From Batillaria attramentaria (Eukaryota; Mollusca; Gastropoda; Batillariidae): a stretch of DNA of 64,000 nucleotides. Shown here piece by piece: positions 14,000 to 24,722 of this stretch (its first letter is position 1; the number at the start of each line of letters is the position of its first letter). The stretch covers positions 5,791,001-5,855,000 of the forward strand of contig JACVVK020000001.1 of NCBI GenBank assembly GCA_018292915.2. Reading direction: 5' to 3'. Made by a program: the position numbers and the translations under genes. Below the pieces are notes generated by a model. The model saw only the letters and a list, made by a program, of their open reading frames with translations. It had not been told where the DNA came from and did no database searches.

Positions 14000-16900
14000 G
14001 CATGCATATATATATATATATGTGGGATTTTTCTGCACATTTAATTCAGTCAGACTTTTTGTGCTGACTCATTTATGGTGTGTACCATGCCCTGGAAAAC
14101 ACACACACAGACACATGCACACACACTTATATCAAGCAGGTACATTCTGAAATCCCTTGTCCGCATATTAAAGACGAGTTGAGTTGGCTGTGGCCAGCTG
14201 CATGGCAGCTGGAAATACAACTGCACAAACAAACATACCAACAAACAAACATGACAACAGCGACAACCCCAAAGCAGCAAAACCAACAGAGGCTTAATTA
14301 CCAAGGGGGATCCTAAAGCAAGGCCCCTGTATTTGTAGGAGAAGGTGAGGGCAGTGATTGGGTCATTGACCTTGACGGTGCCGATGATCTTCACCTCATC
14401 TGCTCCTATGTTGAACTGACGCAGGATACCATCCTAATTCAAAAGAAGAAAAGATCAGCATATAAAAGATGTTGTGGTAAAAAGAACTCACTTAAACCAC
14501 ATGCAGTGTAAAAAATTCAAGCATCAACATGTTTTCAAGTTTTTAATATTGATTAAGTGTAACACTAACAGCCATGCATATTGATTAGAACGCAAAGACT
14601 AGTGGTCATACTTTGTGAGCTCGTGGCAATTAGTAGCTGAGATACAGTAACATAAAATCTGGTATGTGTGTGTGTCTGTGGATTTTTGGTTGGGAAAAAA
14701 ACCCAAAAAAACTGTGGGTGGAAAATACTTTTTGGAGATGGGAACCATTTTACAAACTGGAAATCCACTAAAAAAGTGGAAAATTCTGGAAACTGGGTAC
14801 ATGCACAGGTTTCTACTGCATGACAAGAGAAAAGTTGTGGATTGAGTTGTCAGTTCAATGGAGAGAACATAGGTTTGATCACAGTGTTTGTGGCACCAGC
14901 CTCATACTGGATATGCAAATACATCACTGACAATTAATCTTAGTGGAGAAGATATTTAACATTAAAAAACAACAACAACCCCCCCCCCAAAAAAAAAAAC
15001 AAAAAAACAAAAAAAACCCTCAAAAGGCACAAAATGAACATGAAAATGGGTGTAATAAAAGCATGCAAGACTGCCTGACCTCTCCAGCAGCAAACAGCCC
15101 TGCGCGGTGAAGCCCGAGACAATTGAGTGAACCGGCCCTTGGGCTCATGTCCTGCTCTTCATCTAAAACAAGAGATAAGTACACAAGGATGTCAGTACTT
15201 ATTCCTTATTGTCTGGAACACACGGCAGAGCAAATATGATGTTCTATGGCTCCTGATGCTGTATTGTGAAAACTGTTGCATGTCTGTTCTGTCAATTATT
15301 TTCAAAGCAATAGTCATACTGTGACCGTCTCTTGTTGAAACATGGACTTAGCATGTACTGAGGGTTTTGACCAGGCTTGGTTGGGTGTTTGGGAGTTTAA
15401 CGTCCTTTTCCACCACATATGGGTGATATCGGGGCAGACGTGAAGACGGGGCAACGAGAAAAAGGCCAGCACAAATATTTGGCCCCAGCCGGGATTCGAA
15501 CTCACGACCCGAGCATTGAGAGTCCAACGCTCTACCATTCGGCTATTCCAGGCTTGGAGATATAATGTGAGCCAGAACATAGCATCCATCCACAAGTAAC
15601 TGTCCATCCTCACCTGTTGCCGACATATTGCTGGAAGTGCGGGCAAGGCAAGTGTGGGAGCTGGAGGGGTAGTACACCGGTCGTGCTTTGAAACTCTCCC
15701 CATCCACCTGCACAACAACAAACATGCGCTTAGTAAATGTACTGGAAGCCATTTCCCATCTCAGACAGCAGTATGCATCACCAATGTGACAGCATCCAGT
15801 GTGTGCAAAGTTCAGTGAATCAAGCTCTGTAAACAACAACAGGAAAAAGAATTGGATTTTTTGTGTTTTGGATGCTTTGGTGGTGAGTGAACCGGTAAAG
15901 TTCAATTAAAACAAAGAAAACACACCTTCAGCAAATGTCCTCTGCTGCAGCCAATGAAAATATCACCAGTGGGTGTCCATGTTTGGGATACAGGCGAAAC
16001 TCGAACTGTGGTATCCTGAATCTCAGTTAGCTGATCCGCCATTTCCCCGACCAGCCCAGCAATGGCAGACTTGGGGACTTTCACTGTATACTTGGTCATG
16101 TGGGATGAAGCCCGTGTCCCCGCTGCATCACGATCTTTTTCATCCTCAGTATACTGGTTTGGGTCCTCTGGGGGTAGCCGCACTTTTCTAACAGGTGCAG
16201 GGAAAAATTCTCATCAAAGATCTAAAATGTATTTGCCCAGATGGTCTGTTTAACATATATGTGGGACTGAGAAACAATAGGTGCATGTACACTGTGATTT
16301 TGCACACTTTCAAAATGTCTAGATCAATGCGATTATTCATTTCTGCACAAATGAATTCCGGCCTCCGTAGTGTAGTGGTTAGCACTTCGGATCATGGACC
16401 GGGAGACCCGGGTTCGAATCCCAGCCGAGGCAAGCGGGATTTTCCATACCTAGGTCAGCTCCTACCCAGAGCGGGTGTGCTATGGGCCCAATGGGGAGGC
16501 TGTTGCCACAGAGCCGAGTTTCACCCACTTCACGGGTGCGACTTTGGGGGTGCTTCTCTTATTATGACACGTCTTATGATGTGGATGATTACACGGCCGG
16601 CACTGCAGGTGCCGTAGTTCCCGGGCCTGGTTAATGCCAGGATATTTATGACAGGAAGCGTGGAATGCGGCCCTGTCCCGCAGTCCCAAACCACACGGAC
16701 CTCCATAGCATCATCTTACTATCATCCTCATCTCCATCATCACGCATAATAAAAATTGTCCCAGCTTCCGAGTCCTCCGTGGGTTCCACCCATGACCTGG
16801 GAGGAACACCACTGGAGCTGGCAAAGAGTTGGGGCAGCAAAAAACAACAAAAAAACAAATGAATTCCTGCCTCATCAACAGGGTTGATAACATCTATGAT

Positions 16901-19004
16901 AGCAGTGAGACAGAAATGACTGCACAACACACAGGGCTCCCACCGAGAAAAAGGAAATTTACAGGAACCCTTTAAACGCCTGCAAACCCTGATATTTTTT
17001 TTAGTTTTTTTTTAAATGGGTGTAAAGTTGGATGCATGAATTTCAACAGTTTCTGGTCTCACTTTTTGCTTGTGAATGAAAAGTGGGAGCGGTGAAAACA
17101 TGTGCACAACATACTCAGGCAGAAGAATGAATTTGTTGTGGCTCTGCTCTGTGTTCCAAACAGTCAGTGAGTTCTTGGTTGTGATGCAGATCTGTCTCCA
17201 GTTGGCTGGGTTGAAGCCGATGCTGGTGGGAGGGTCAGATGGAAGCTGGACGGAGGTTAGTTTATTCCCCTTAGTGTAATCCCTGCAATTCAAACACAGG
17301 TCAAAATACTTAAAAGCTCTTTGGTAAAACTAAAAGCTCTCCTACTCTGGCACCAGCTATCAACATTTTTGGTAAAGCATGAATTTACAAATTTAGTTTT
17401 GTTTATTTTTATTCTCATATTCATGACAACTGATTGTTGTAAATATCTGATTAGCACCATGTATAAAAGTATTAAAACAATAATGTACAGCACCCACTGA
17501 CCTTGTGAAACTGAGCTTCTGCTTGATAATAATAATAACCATAATAGATATTTATCTACCGCTTACACTCAGCGAGCTCTAGCCTAGGTGCTTACAAAGT
17601 TAAGCAAAACGAGATAAAATAAATTGGCATTAAATAATGCCAGAGAGAGCAATAAAAGACACAGCAATTGTGGACACACTCACACACACAGAGGTCTGTC
17701 AATTCCTTATTACTGCTGCTGGGCTGAGAACAAGTTTGTTTTGACGGCAGTTTTAAAGGTGGGGAACAAATCTCTCTCTCTCTCTCTCTATCTAATGTGT
17801 TTTAGAAGGGTGTTCAAAAGGGTGGGTCCTTAGTGCGAAAACAACTGCTGCCCATGCGTAAGTCTTTGCTTACAACCAGAACAGGCAGGATATTTTTTTA
17901 AAGTGCACAACAGGGCTAGATTACCCTGTGCTGGAAATACTGCATCACTGATTACGGTGATAATTATGTATAAGGTGCACCTTTCTCTAAAATCCAGCAC
18001 CCTGCTTTAGATAGAAGGGAGCCCGCCTTGCAAACTATATACAAGTATTCTTATTATTGCAAACCACTGAAATAAATTTACTACCAGTGCAACCCTTTTC
18101 ACAAGCTTGCATGATTAATATGTAGTCTGCAGGATGCATGTAAGACAATGGATAAACATATTCAATACATACCACAGGACCAAGTCAAAGTCTGGTAACA
18201 TGGACAGGCTCAGCAGATAGTTGCTGGCAGAAAATGCCACAGCCTGAAATCCGATCTTGGCTCCACCTGAAAAAAAACCCAAAAATATTTACCAAGAAAG
18301 TCACTACCTTACATACCATTAAAATAATAGGCTAGATTTACCTGTGCCGGGTTACTTGAAAATTTCTAATCCCAACTTACACGAATTTCTATAATTTCAC
18401 TGAAAACAGCACACACATTTCTATGTGAAAGCATTCTGTGTGATTTTATTTTTTATGTGCATTAATTACCAAAGAGCAACACAATATCTGTGAATAATAA
18501 ATGACATACCTTCAAGTGCAACAAGCTCTCTGAAAGTTGGGTACACATATACAAAGATTTTGGGATCAATACAGCTTTCAGCAATTGCAATGTGCTTGTT
18601 GATTCTGTGTGCTGTGAAGGGCCCAACTCCACGTCCTGGGAAGGCAAACACAGTCTGTCTGCCATTTTCTTCCACAATTTTTACATTTCGCCCACACTGG
18701 TAGCAAATGACACCATTGTCTATGTAGAATAGCTCTTGCCCAGAGTAGCCTTGGGACCATCTGCAAACAAAACATTGCATACTGGTGAGCAACACTGTGC
18801 AGGATAAATACGATTTTCTGTCAGAACATCCCAGTTAACGACCCAATCAACAGATGAAAACGATGAACGGGACAAGAAATAGTATAGAAGAATGCGCCAA
18901 AACGTCCTTGTCAAAACATCCATTCTCATTAAATGCGTGATCATCCCAAAAAGATGATCTATTACAATAACTCACGCAAGATCAAGGCTTCCAAACTGAT
19001 CCAT
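1..19004 (-). CDS. CFAP43: Cilia- and flagella-associated protein 43, N-terminal about 1091 codons (26 exons, 3' end outside window)
   Basis: CFAP43 (WDR96) is an axonemal protein of motile cilia and sperm flagella, linked in other animals to the tether complex of inner dynein arms. Exons, in transcript order: 18976-19004, 18510-18760, 18173-18266, 17115-17282, 15926-16187, 15614-15707, 15080-15162, 14302-14433, 13708-13824, 13184-13264, 12515-12663, 11946-12049, 11124-11270, 10392-10576, 9680-9829, 9219-9346, 7391-7571, 6714-6734, 4728-4838, 4282-4359, 3839-3964, 3179-3283, 2642-2758, 1527-1596, 469-560, 1-200. All have AG/GT boundaries on the minus strand and all phases agree. Exons 2-16 (residues about 10-724) encode WD-type beta-propeller sequence, for example FDHDGMYLISGGEDG in exon 12. 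Exon 17 is a Gly/Arg/Pro linker. Exons 18-26 are charged coiled coil. The start is MDQFGSLDL. Human CFAP43 is about 1665 residues, so roughly a third lies beyond base 1. Introns hold SINEs, LINE 3' ends, a MITE and microsatellites. The identification is from remembered family similarity, not a search. Confidence 0.92.
845..994 (-). repeat. tRNA-derived SINE, family C (CFAP43 intron)
   Basis: Read on the minus strand, it begins near a tRNA-like A box (GGTCTAGTGGTTAAG) and has a B-box-like GGCTTGAGTCCC. A second copy lies at 29970-30103. The head resembles an Asp/Glu-type tRNA but it cannot fold as a complete tRNA, so it is a SINE rather than a tRNA gene. Confidence 0.6.
1190..1363 (+). repeat. 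tRNA-derived SINE, family A, full length with TSD
   Basis: The head carries TGGCCGAATGG (A box) and a GAGTTTGTATCCC B-box variant. The body carries the family hallmarks GCCCCGTCTTTGATATC and ATTAAACCCCCAAA. It is flanked by a perfect 12-bp target-site duplication, CCCAGCTGTACT, at 1178-1189 and 1364-1375. It is the reference copy for the other family A entries. Confidence 0.85.
1884..1949 (+). repeat. (GT)n microsatellite
   Basis: An uninterrupted GT run of about 33 repeats in a CFAP43 intron. Similar intronic tracts occur at 1469-1522, 4210-4262, 9562-9622 and 13934-13996, and one occurs in STARD7 at 22174-22229. Confidence 0.95.
2160..2510 (+). repeat. Low-complexity A/C tract
   Basis: About 350 bp consists almost only of A and C, with two long C runs (about 2180-2194 and 2349-2362) embedded in A-rich CAA/AAC sequence. 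Long open frames here are composition artefacts. It lies in a CFAP43 intron. Confidence 0.9.
5098..5448 (-). mobile_element. 3' fragment of a CR1/L2-like LINE
   Basis: On the minus strand it encodes RAFSYAGPKAWNSPASF, which matches the conserved C-terminal motif of CR1/L2-type reverse transcriptase ORFs (RAF-S-A-P-WN-LP). It is followed by a 3' UTR ending AAGCGCTATATAAATAAA and a (TTA)n tail. The element is 5'-truncated and not coding-competent. Confidence 0.65.
6714..6734 (-). CDS. CFAP43: CFAP43 exon 18, a 21-nt microexon
   Basis: This exon encodes only RPKKFED. It is preceded on the minus strand by a CAATCCAG acceptor and followed by a GTGAGTAAC donor. It is phase 0 at both ends, so skipping it would keep the frame. 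It joins the linker of exon 17 (ending EVK) to the coiled coil of exon 19 (starting ERAERMKK). It has no ORF-level signal of its own and was found by following splice phase. Confidence 0.75.
7080..7348 (+). mobile_element. MITE with TGTGACCC terminal inverted repeats, copy 1
   Basis: The termini are TGTGACCCATTCTCAC on the left and the inverse of TGTGACCCGTTCTC on the right, with an inner GGGACC block at both ends. AT-rich flanks suggest a TA-type target. It has no coding capacity. It is the same element, in inverted orientation, as 22284-22536. Confidence 0.8.
7594..7822 (+). repeat. 29-bp minisatellite, about 8 units
   Basis: Tandem units of 29 bp containing CCACTCCCATCATAAGTCAG repeat almost without change. 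The first unit is divergent and the last one shortened. The array begins 23 bp intronward of CFAP43 exon 17. Near-identity of units points to recent expansion. Confidence 0.93.
9845..10345 (+). mobile_element. 3' end of a CR1/Jockey-type LINE
   Basis: An open stretch ending at 10088 encodes the reverse-transcriptase C terminus (APVIWKSLPQCIRKASDLLD). It is followed by a 3' UTR with GT-rich sequence and a terminal GCGCCTTGAGCTCACC...TATAAGAATG block. It is 5'-truncated, inside a CFAP43 intron and opposite to the gene. Confidence 0.7.
12330..12478 (-). repeat. SINE family A, truncated
   Basis: Antisense copy with GAGTTTAACGTCC, GACGGGGCAACGA and the B-box region, losing similarity before the A box. 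A more decayed relative is visible at about 12980-13121. Both lie in CFAP43 introns. Confidence 0.75.
12840..12975 (+). repeat. LINE 3' UTR remnant
   Basis: The segment GTAAAGCGACTAGAGCTTATTT followed by a short TATATGAATAAT end resembles the 3' termini of the other LINE tails in this window. No coding part remains. Confidence 0.4.
15381..15547 (-). repeat. SINE family A with TSD
   Basis: Full-length antisense copy with intact A-box (CCATTCGGC on plus) and B-box regions. It is flanked by a perfect 10-bp duplication, CCAGGCTTGG, at 15371-15380 and 15548-15557. It lies in a CFAP43 intron. Confidence 0.85.
16360..16854 (+). repeat. Long tRNA-headed SINE, family B, with TSD
   Basis: The head GTAGTGTAGTGGTTAGCAC plus GGGTTCGAATCCC is a clear tRNA-type promoter (A and B boxes). 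The body is about 420 bp and ends in an A-rich CAAAAAAC tail. A perfect 13-bp duplication, ACAAATGAATTCC, flanks it at 16347-16359 and 16855-16867. A second copy is at 53636-54142. It lies in a CFAP43 intron. Confidence 0.88.
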
Positions 19005-19097
19005 CTTTTTTGTCTTTACGCTGATCGAACGTCGTAAGCGTTGATCACTTTCGTTTTTGCAACCTCTCGCTCAAACCAACTCCATTTTGTCTTGGTT

Positions 19098-19106
19098 GTT
19101 GCTAAG
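19098..19106. promoter_or_regulatory. Candidate RFX X-box half site (GTTGCTAAG)
   Basis: The sequence resembles half of the X-box bound by RFX factors that drive ciliary genes, and it lies about 95 bp upstream of the CFAP43 start codon. Only one half of the imperfect palindrome is convincing, so this is a weak call supported mainly by the ciliary identity of the gene. Confidence 0.35.
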
Positions 19107-19113
19107 GTTTACA

Positions 19114-19123
19114 TCTCGCGAGA
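19114..19123. promoter_or_regulatory. TCTCGCGAGA palindromic promoter element
   Basis: This is a perfect ten-base palindrome. In vertebrates this motif marks TATA-less, often bidirectional promoters and is bound by BANP and by Kaiso-type factors. Its place roughly midway between two divergent genes fits that role. Activity in this organism is inference. Confidence 0.6.
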
Positions 19124-19253
19124 TCTCACTTCAATCGCGAGGGTAAATTCAACGTAAAAGTTATTACAGTTTAAGTTCTATGTAACCTGATATTTGAATA
19201 AAACATTTCATTTAGTTGTTAAATTCATCTTTTACTAAATATCTTAAAAGCGT

Positions 19254-19346
19254 ATGAATCGGAAGTCGTTGTCAAGGTCATCGAGTGACATGTGGGCATG
19301 GCTGGGGTCAAGTAAGAAGAGCAACGCAGAAGCCGGTGAGACGTAA
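19254..19346 (+). other. Upstream ORF before STARD7
   Basis: An ATG at 19254 (with a second in-frame ATG at 19290) opens a 30-codon frame ending in TAA at 19346. It lies 37 bp before the STARD7 ATG and in a different frame. If the STARD7 transcript begins upstream of it, it could reduce initiation at the main start. The transcription start is not known from the sequence. Confidence 0.35.
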
Positions 19347-19383
19347 CGTTCGACCCTCAACTTTATACAACATCTGCTCCAAG

Positions 19384-22170
19384 ATGACAAGTGAAACTAT
19401 TTGTACAACTTTACGATTGGCATGGATTCGGTTTCTCCTCCGCAGCAACAGAATTTCTAGTCCAAACTCTCTTGGAACCGCTCGAGTGAAGTTAGCCACT
19501 TTGACATTCGGCCCTTCAGGGAGTGAACGCATGAAACAAGCAGCCGAAAGTCTAAGCAACCACGTACAGAAAGCATGCGCCCTTTTCGCCAAACGATGCA
19601 ACGTGATAGCAGGACAGCGGGCCTGGAGGACATGGCAAATTGCAACTCTGTATAGACAGTTGTATGGCGAAAAACTTCTGTTACAAACTTTACGTGCTAA
19701 TTTATTACGTCACTGCAAGAATCGCAAACTGTACATGTTGCTCTCTGCAGCTGGTGTGTTTCACTGGGAACGTGACGGAGTGAGTGATGAAGACATGACC
19801 AGGTCAGCTTCGTTTAACATTGTCTGTGAAACAGAACATTTGCTCATGTATGATTGAGAGACGGAGAGTGTGTGTGTGTGTATGAAAATTAAGATAATAT
19901 TTTACGTTAAAGCTTTCCTGTGCCTCTTTTATTTAACATGACCAAAACTAAAAAGGATGTGTCAAAGTACATTATTACTTCATCTGTCACTGGATTAGAT
20001 CTGCAAGATCATCACTTAAATGTTAACTGTCCTTTTATTGCCAAGTATGAAACCTATGAATTGTGTAAAATAAATGCTGCAGAGCCAAAACAGAAATGGA
20101 AGCAATGGATCGACTGGTGGCCCATGCTAAAAGTTCAGGAGCCCACAAGGCCCCCGCTCCTGATGGCTGGGAGCCTGTCATCGATCGAGCACATCTCAAG
20201 GTCTGGCGCCGACATATGGGTCAACATAAGCTGTATGAGTACAGAGGTACAGCGAATACATTCAGCCATGTACTGGTGTGTGTGTGTGTATGTGTTATAG
20301 TTGATTAGCAGTAGCACATATATACCTGTTTTATTTTGTGCTGGATGAGGAGGGAGTGCAGGTCTTGGGGATGGTTTAAATACTTTAATTGGCATTTTTG
20401 TTTTTTACATTTAGGTACAATTCACCTGATAATGTATAGTGTCATGTACTGAAAATCAAATTAACCTACCAACCAAGCATTGACTTCACTATTAATGTGT
20501 GTGTTTGCGTGCGTGCGTTTTGTGTGTGTGTGCGTGTGTGTGTGTGCATTTTGTTTTCTGTCTTGCAGTGTACGGGACATTCAGTGATATTTCTGCCACA
20601 GCATTTTATAACACACAGGTATTGTAATACTCTGAAAAAACAAACAAAACAAACATCATCAGAAAATACAAACAAACCTGTATTGCACTCCTTTATTGGT
20701 TTTGACCTTATCCACAAGTAGTTTAGAGTGACAAACAAGTATGCATTGTGACAAATGACAGTTTGTGAATGACATCCTAAGGGATGCAACCACTGGGCAT
20801 TATCTATACATTGGCATGTAATTGCTTCCCTTCGCATGTGAAAGCACGCGCATGGGTTCGCACACACATATGCACACTTGCTGTCAGTCTTAATGAAGCA
20901 AGACCATTTTATACAGATGGACCTGGAGTTCTGGTCTGCATGGGACAAGCAAACCATGGAAATCACCGTTGTCGACCATGAAGCGAAAAGCAGCAGCGAG
21001 GTCATCCACTGGGTTTACAAGTTCCCGGTGAGTTGTGTAGTCTGTACTGTTTGTCAGGACACCAAGATACACATTCATGTGACTGTCTTGTGCATTGTGG
21101 ATTGAATGGAATCATGCTGAAAAAAGCTCACACAGTCAGTAAGAGACAGACACAGTAAAACTTCAACCTGAAAAGTTGAATAACAGGTTTGTCGGCTAAC
21201 GGTGAATCGCAACTGACATAATTTTCACTATGCTACACACCATTATCTGTTATATTTGTTTCCCCATATGTTGCAGTCATTGACATGAATGCTTTGGCTA
21301 TTTTAGTTTTTACTGTGTTAAATTCTTGTTCTGAAAATGCTCACTGATGCTGAGAACATGTAGCGTGCCTTCAAATCTGTTTCATTATTTTTGTCTACTT
21401 TCTTCTTTTCTTTTTTTTTCTAATCAGTATCCAATGTACCCCAGGGACTACTGCTATGTGCGCAGGTACAGGGTATGTTTCTTATTTCATCTTCTTCTCC
21501 TCCCTCCCCCCGCCCCTGTCTTCCTTACCCTTGTTCCTAAACACCTCCTTACCTCTCAGTATAGTTCGCACCCTTGGACCGTATTGGGCGAACTATACCA
21601 ACACAGCCACGCTCATTTAGTAGAGTTCGCCTGCTTGGTTAGGGTTAGGTTTATATTTAGGGTTGGGGTTACCTTGTGGTAATGGTGCAATCGCTATGTT
21701 GTTATTATGTTAAGCTGGTCGCACTGCATTTACAGCAGGTGCAAATGACACAAGGGGGTGAACTATACCAATACAGCCTTCTTGCCTACCAGCAGTCTCT
21801 CTGCAGTTGCTAAATAAGACTCAGACCTAACATAAATTAAGATACCAGGAAGATCTGCATAAGCAGTTTTCTCCTGGCCAAGGAGGCTGTTAGTATTTAG
21901 CTTCACTGTAGCACAGCTTTTGTGTTAATTTTGTCAGAAGAAATTCACTTGACTGATACCGACAGCTCACCTTATACATGAATGAAACAATGGTGTGGTG
22001 ATTACCGCAGGTGGACCCACAGTCAAGACAGATGTTGATCATGGCCCGGGCAGTGGAGCACCCAAGGTGTCCTACAGTCACCAAGTTTGTACGCGTCACT
22101 GAGTACCAGTCGCAGATGGTCATAGAGCCCCACACCACATTTGATGAGGTAGGGATCAGCTGTAAATGTA

Positions 22171-22233
<63 letters not shown>

Positions 22234-24722
22234 TGCACATGCAGTTGCCTAAGTTACAGCCAGAGCACGTTCATAAATATATATGTGACCCGTTCTCATG
22301 AAAGGGACCGTAAGTCGCGCTAGGCCAAACGCCGCTACAGTCGAAAAGAGTGCCGGGGGTCAGTATGGCCACCTTTTGAGTAGGCAACTTCAACTGCTGG
22401 TATCTCTGTCAATTTTAGTAGTACAGCTTTCACTCTTATATTGAATTAAACTGCATAACCAGTATATTGCAGTGATGCACATATCTCAAAATTTGTAATT
22501 TTTGACTTATGGTCCCTTTTGTGAGAACGGGTCACATATATACTTACACACACAGGCACATATGCACACACACATTTCTTCATTTAAAAGTATAAAAGGC
22601 ATTACTTGATCGGTAACTTTAAGCTAGCCTTAAAGCCTTTTGACATGGCCAGTGTTTCCGATTACGCATTACTGGCAGTGTGTAAAAAAATGCACAGGAA
22701 TCCAAAAATTGAAGTCGCTGCATGTCATTGTCAGGGATGCACACCTTTTTAGGGTAACGCCCTGCCCATTTAAACGATCTTTGGTTAGAGCTGACAACAG
22801 AATAGTTCCATGAGTAGTGATGAATTGACTTGAAGTTCAACAACCGGCCAGATGGAGAGGCTGGCAAGTCAAACTGTGACGGAAGAAATGAACCAATTGT
22901 CAGGCACAGCAGCAGTGCACGTCGGAGGGGTCAGAAAAGAAAACAAAAAACAGTACATGTGTATTACTAAGGCACTTTCAGAAATTGCAAAAGGACCCCC
23001 TGAAATTCTGGATGTTGGACATGTATAGCCATAGGACACACTGATGGCAGAAGGTGTTTATGTGCTTCTGGTATCATGTGAAGGTGATTATCATTACAGT
23101 TTGCTATCCATACTACTTTTCTCATGCAGTGTGTGGTCTTTTTTTTTCTTTTTTTTTGACAGAATGGGTTCGACTACTACCTGACCTACTTTGACGATCC
23201 CCAGACGCAGCTGCCAAGTGTGTGTTACAACTGGCTGGCCAGTACAGGTCAGTCTTTTGTGGATTCTGTTACGTTTTAATCATGTTGACCTCCTTTGATC
23301 AGTCTGTCTGTATTATTGCAGCATCTTGGAAATCCTCTAATGAGTATCAGTCAGATTCCACAAATTGGTTTTGGTTGGATTATGTCTAGCAGTATTACAG
23401 CCTTACGAGATGAGAATTATGTTGCTACCTTCAAAGCTTCACTACCTTCAGTTTCGCTTGCGACTGATGCTATTCACAGAGTAACTGATTCACCTTGTGG
23501 ATTGATGTTATGACTGGGCAGTATTAAGATGGTAGTAAAGTAAACATATATACTTACGAAGCAAGAAAGTCCTCCATATCAGCAAGTATTGTCACGGAAT
23601 GCTGCGCGTTAGTGTCAATACTTCTGTGGATTTTGACTCTTGCTTTGTAGCTCTGGCTAAATGACATTATTCCTCTTTGCAAACAGATGGGTAATTGGAT
23701 CCGCCGGCTGCATTTATCTGCAGCAATTTCTGAGTTTGGCATCACTCAGGCAGCTGACTGGCTGATTTAACCTTCACCATACATAGTGGGTGAAAACTTA
23801 CCCACTCTTGTATTGGATCTGTATTCAAATGCCCATTTCTTTCTCAGTATCCGAAAACCTTGAATGGAAGCTTTTTGATTTTGTCAGTACATGTATGATG
23901 ATAGCACATGAGGTGCCCTGAACTATGCTCGATTATTTTGGATAAACAAAAAGTACATTTGAAATTGATGAAGACGGCTTTGTAAAAGAACTGATGAACG
24001 CACTTAGGCTTTCAGTGTGAAATAATTGGTGGATTTGCTACATAAGGGTATGGGTATAGTTTTAAAACATCAAAAGAGTATGAAATTAAATCTTAGACGA
24101 ATACATAAAATGATGTGGTGGTGGAAAAGACGTACGTGTGTTTTGGTTTTCACGCCATCTAACCATGCATTAAGAAATGTTTGCCTAGTGTTTGTTTTTG
24201 CAGACTAAACTGCCATGGCATCTGCTGTTACAGAGGACTTTGTTCTTGTAGCATTTGCACCTGTTTGTTTACTTTTAGTTAATTCATGTATTAACTGAAA
24301 TTTCCAGGTAATGCATGTATTGACTAGTGGCCACAGTTAATTCATGCATTACCTGAAATACAGTAGTTCAGTTAATACACGTATTCCCTGGTTTCACAGA
24401 TTAACTGTAACATATACATGTACATGTGACATTATTCATGTGATGCTTTGTACCTTGTAGGTTGATGTAGCGGTTACATCCGATGTTTCAGGACAGTCTG
24501 TGACCCAGGTGTTTCCTTCTCCTTTCAGGTGTGCCTGAGTTTGTGGAGAGGTTGCACACGGCATCCAAGCTGATGCAAGAACGTATGCTGCAGGGCTACC
24601 ACCCCAACCTGCACACTTACAGCAACGAATTGCCGCAGCCGCAGCAACAGCAGCAGCAGCAACAGCAGCAGCCACAGACAGGTCCCAACACCGTCATTTC
24701 TCCCATTCAAACGTACCTCTGA
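19384..24722 (+). CDS. STARD7: StAR-related lipid transfer protein 7, 401 residues in 8 exons
   Basis: STARD7 carries phosphatidylcholine between membranes and to mitochondria. Exons: 19384-19802, 20083-20246, 20569-20618, 20917-21027, 21428-21472, 22011-22148, 23163-23247, 24529-24722, all GT-AG and phase-consistent, ending at TGA 24720-24722. Residues 1-139 are rich in Arg, with few acids at the extreme N terminus, which suits a mitochondrial presequence. They include the STARD7-like block LFAKRCNVIAGQRAWR. The START domain runs from about residue 160 (GWEPVIDRAHLKVWRR) to about 360, with the family landmarks VIHWVYKFPYPMYPRDY, FVRVTEYQSQMVI and FDENGFDYYLTY across exons 4-7. The tail has a polyglutamine run, unlike the human protein (370 residues). 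I chose the ATG at 19384 because the open frame upstream of it, back to 19285, contains no in-frame ATG. Confidence 0.92.
22284..22536 (-). mobile_element. MITE with TGTGACCC terminal inverted repeats, copy 2
   Basis: Same element as 7080-7348, here in STARD7 intron 6. Terminal repeats TGTGACCCGTTCTCATG and its inverse are intact and flanked by TATATA on both sides. The insert between them is non-coding and nearly collinear with copy 1 after reversal. Confidence 0.82.

Larger units (their letters stand above)
19005..19383. promoter_or_regulatory. Head-to-head promoter interval between CFAP43 and STARD7
   Basis: The two start codons point away from each other and are only 379 bp apart, so both 5' UTRs and both promoters must share this DNA. 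I see no TATA box close to either gene. The interval contains a palindromic TCTCGCGAGA element and an adjacent GTTGCTAAG half site, described separately. Co-regulation is an inference. Confidence 0.75.

Noticed and set aside
16360..16435. A functional tRNA gene
   Set aside because: A and B boxes are present but the acceptor stem does not pair properly and the sequence continues as a 490-bp SINE with its own target duplication.
19285..19383. Longer STARD7 start reading from 19285
   Set aside because: The first codon is GTG, and the first in-frame ATG is 19384. The ATG at 19290 is in a different frame and stops at 19346.
21638..21672. TTAGGGTTAGG-like interstitial telomere sequence
   Set aside because: Only about two imperfect units are present, within a decayed repeat that also has GTATAGTTCGC and GCGAACTATAC inverted blocks.
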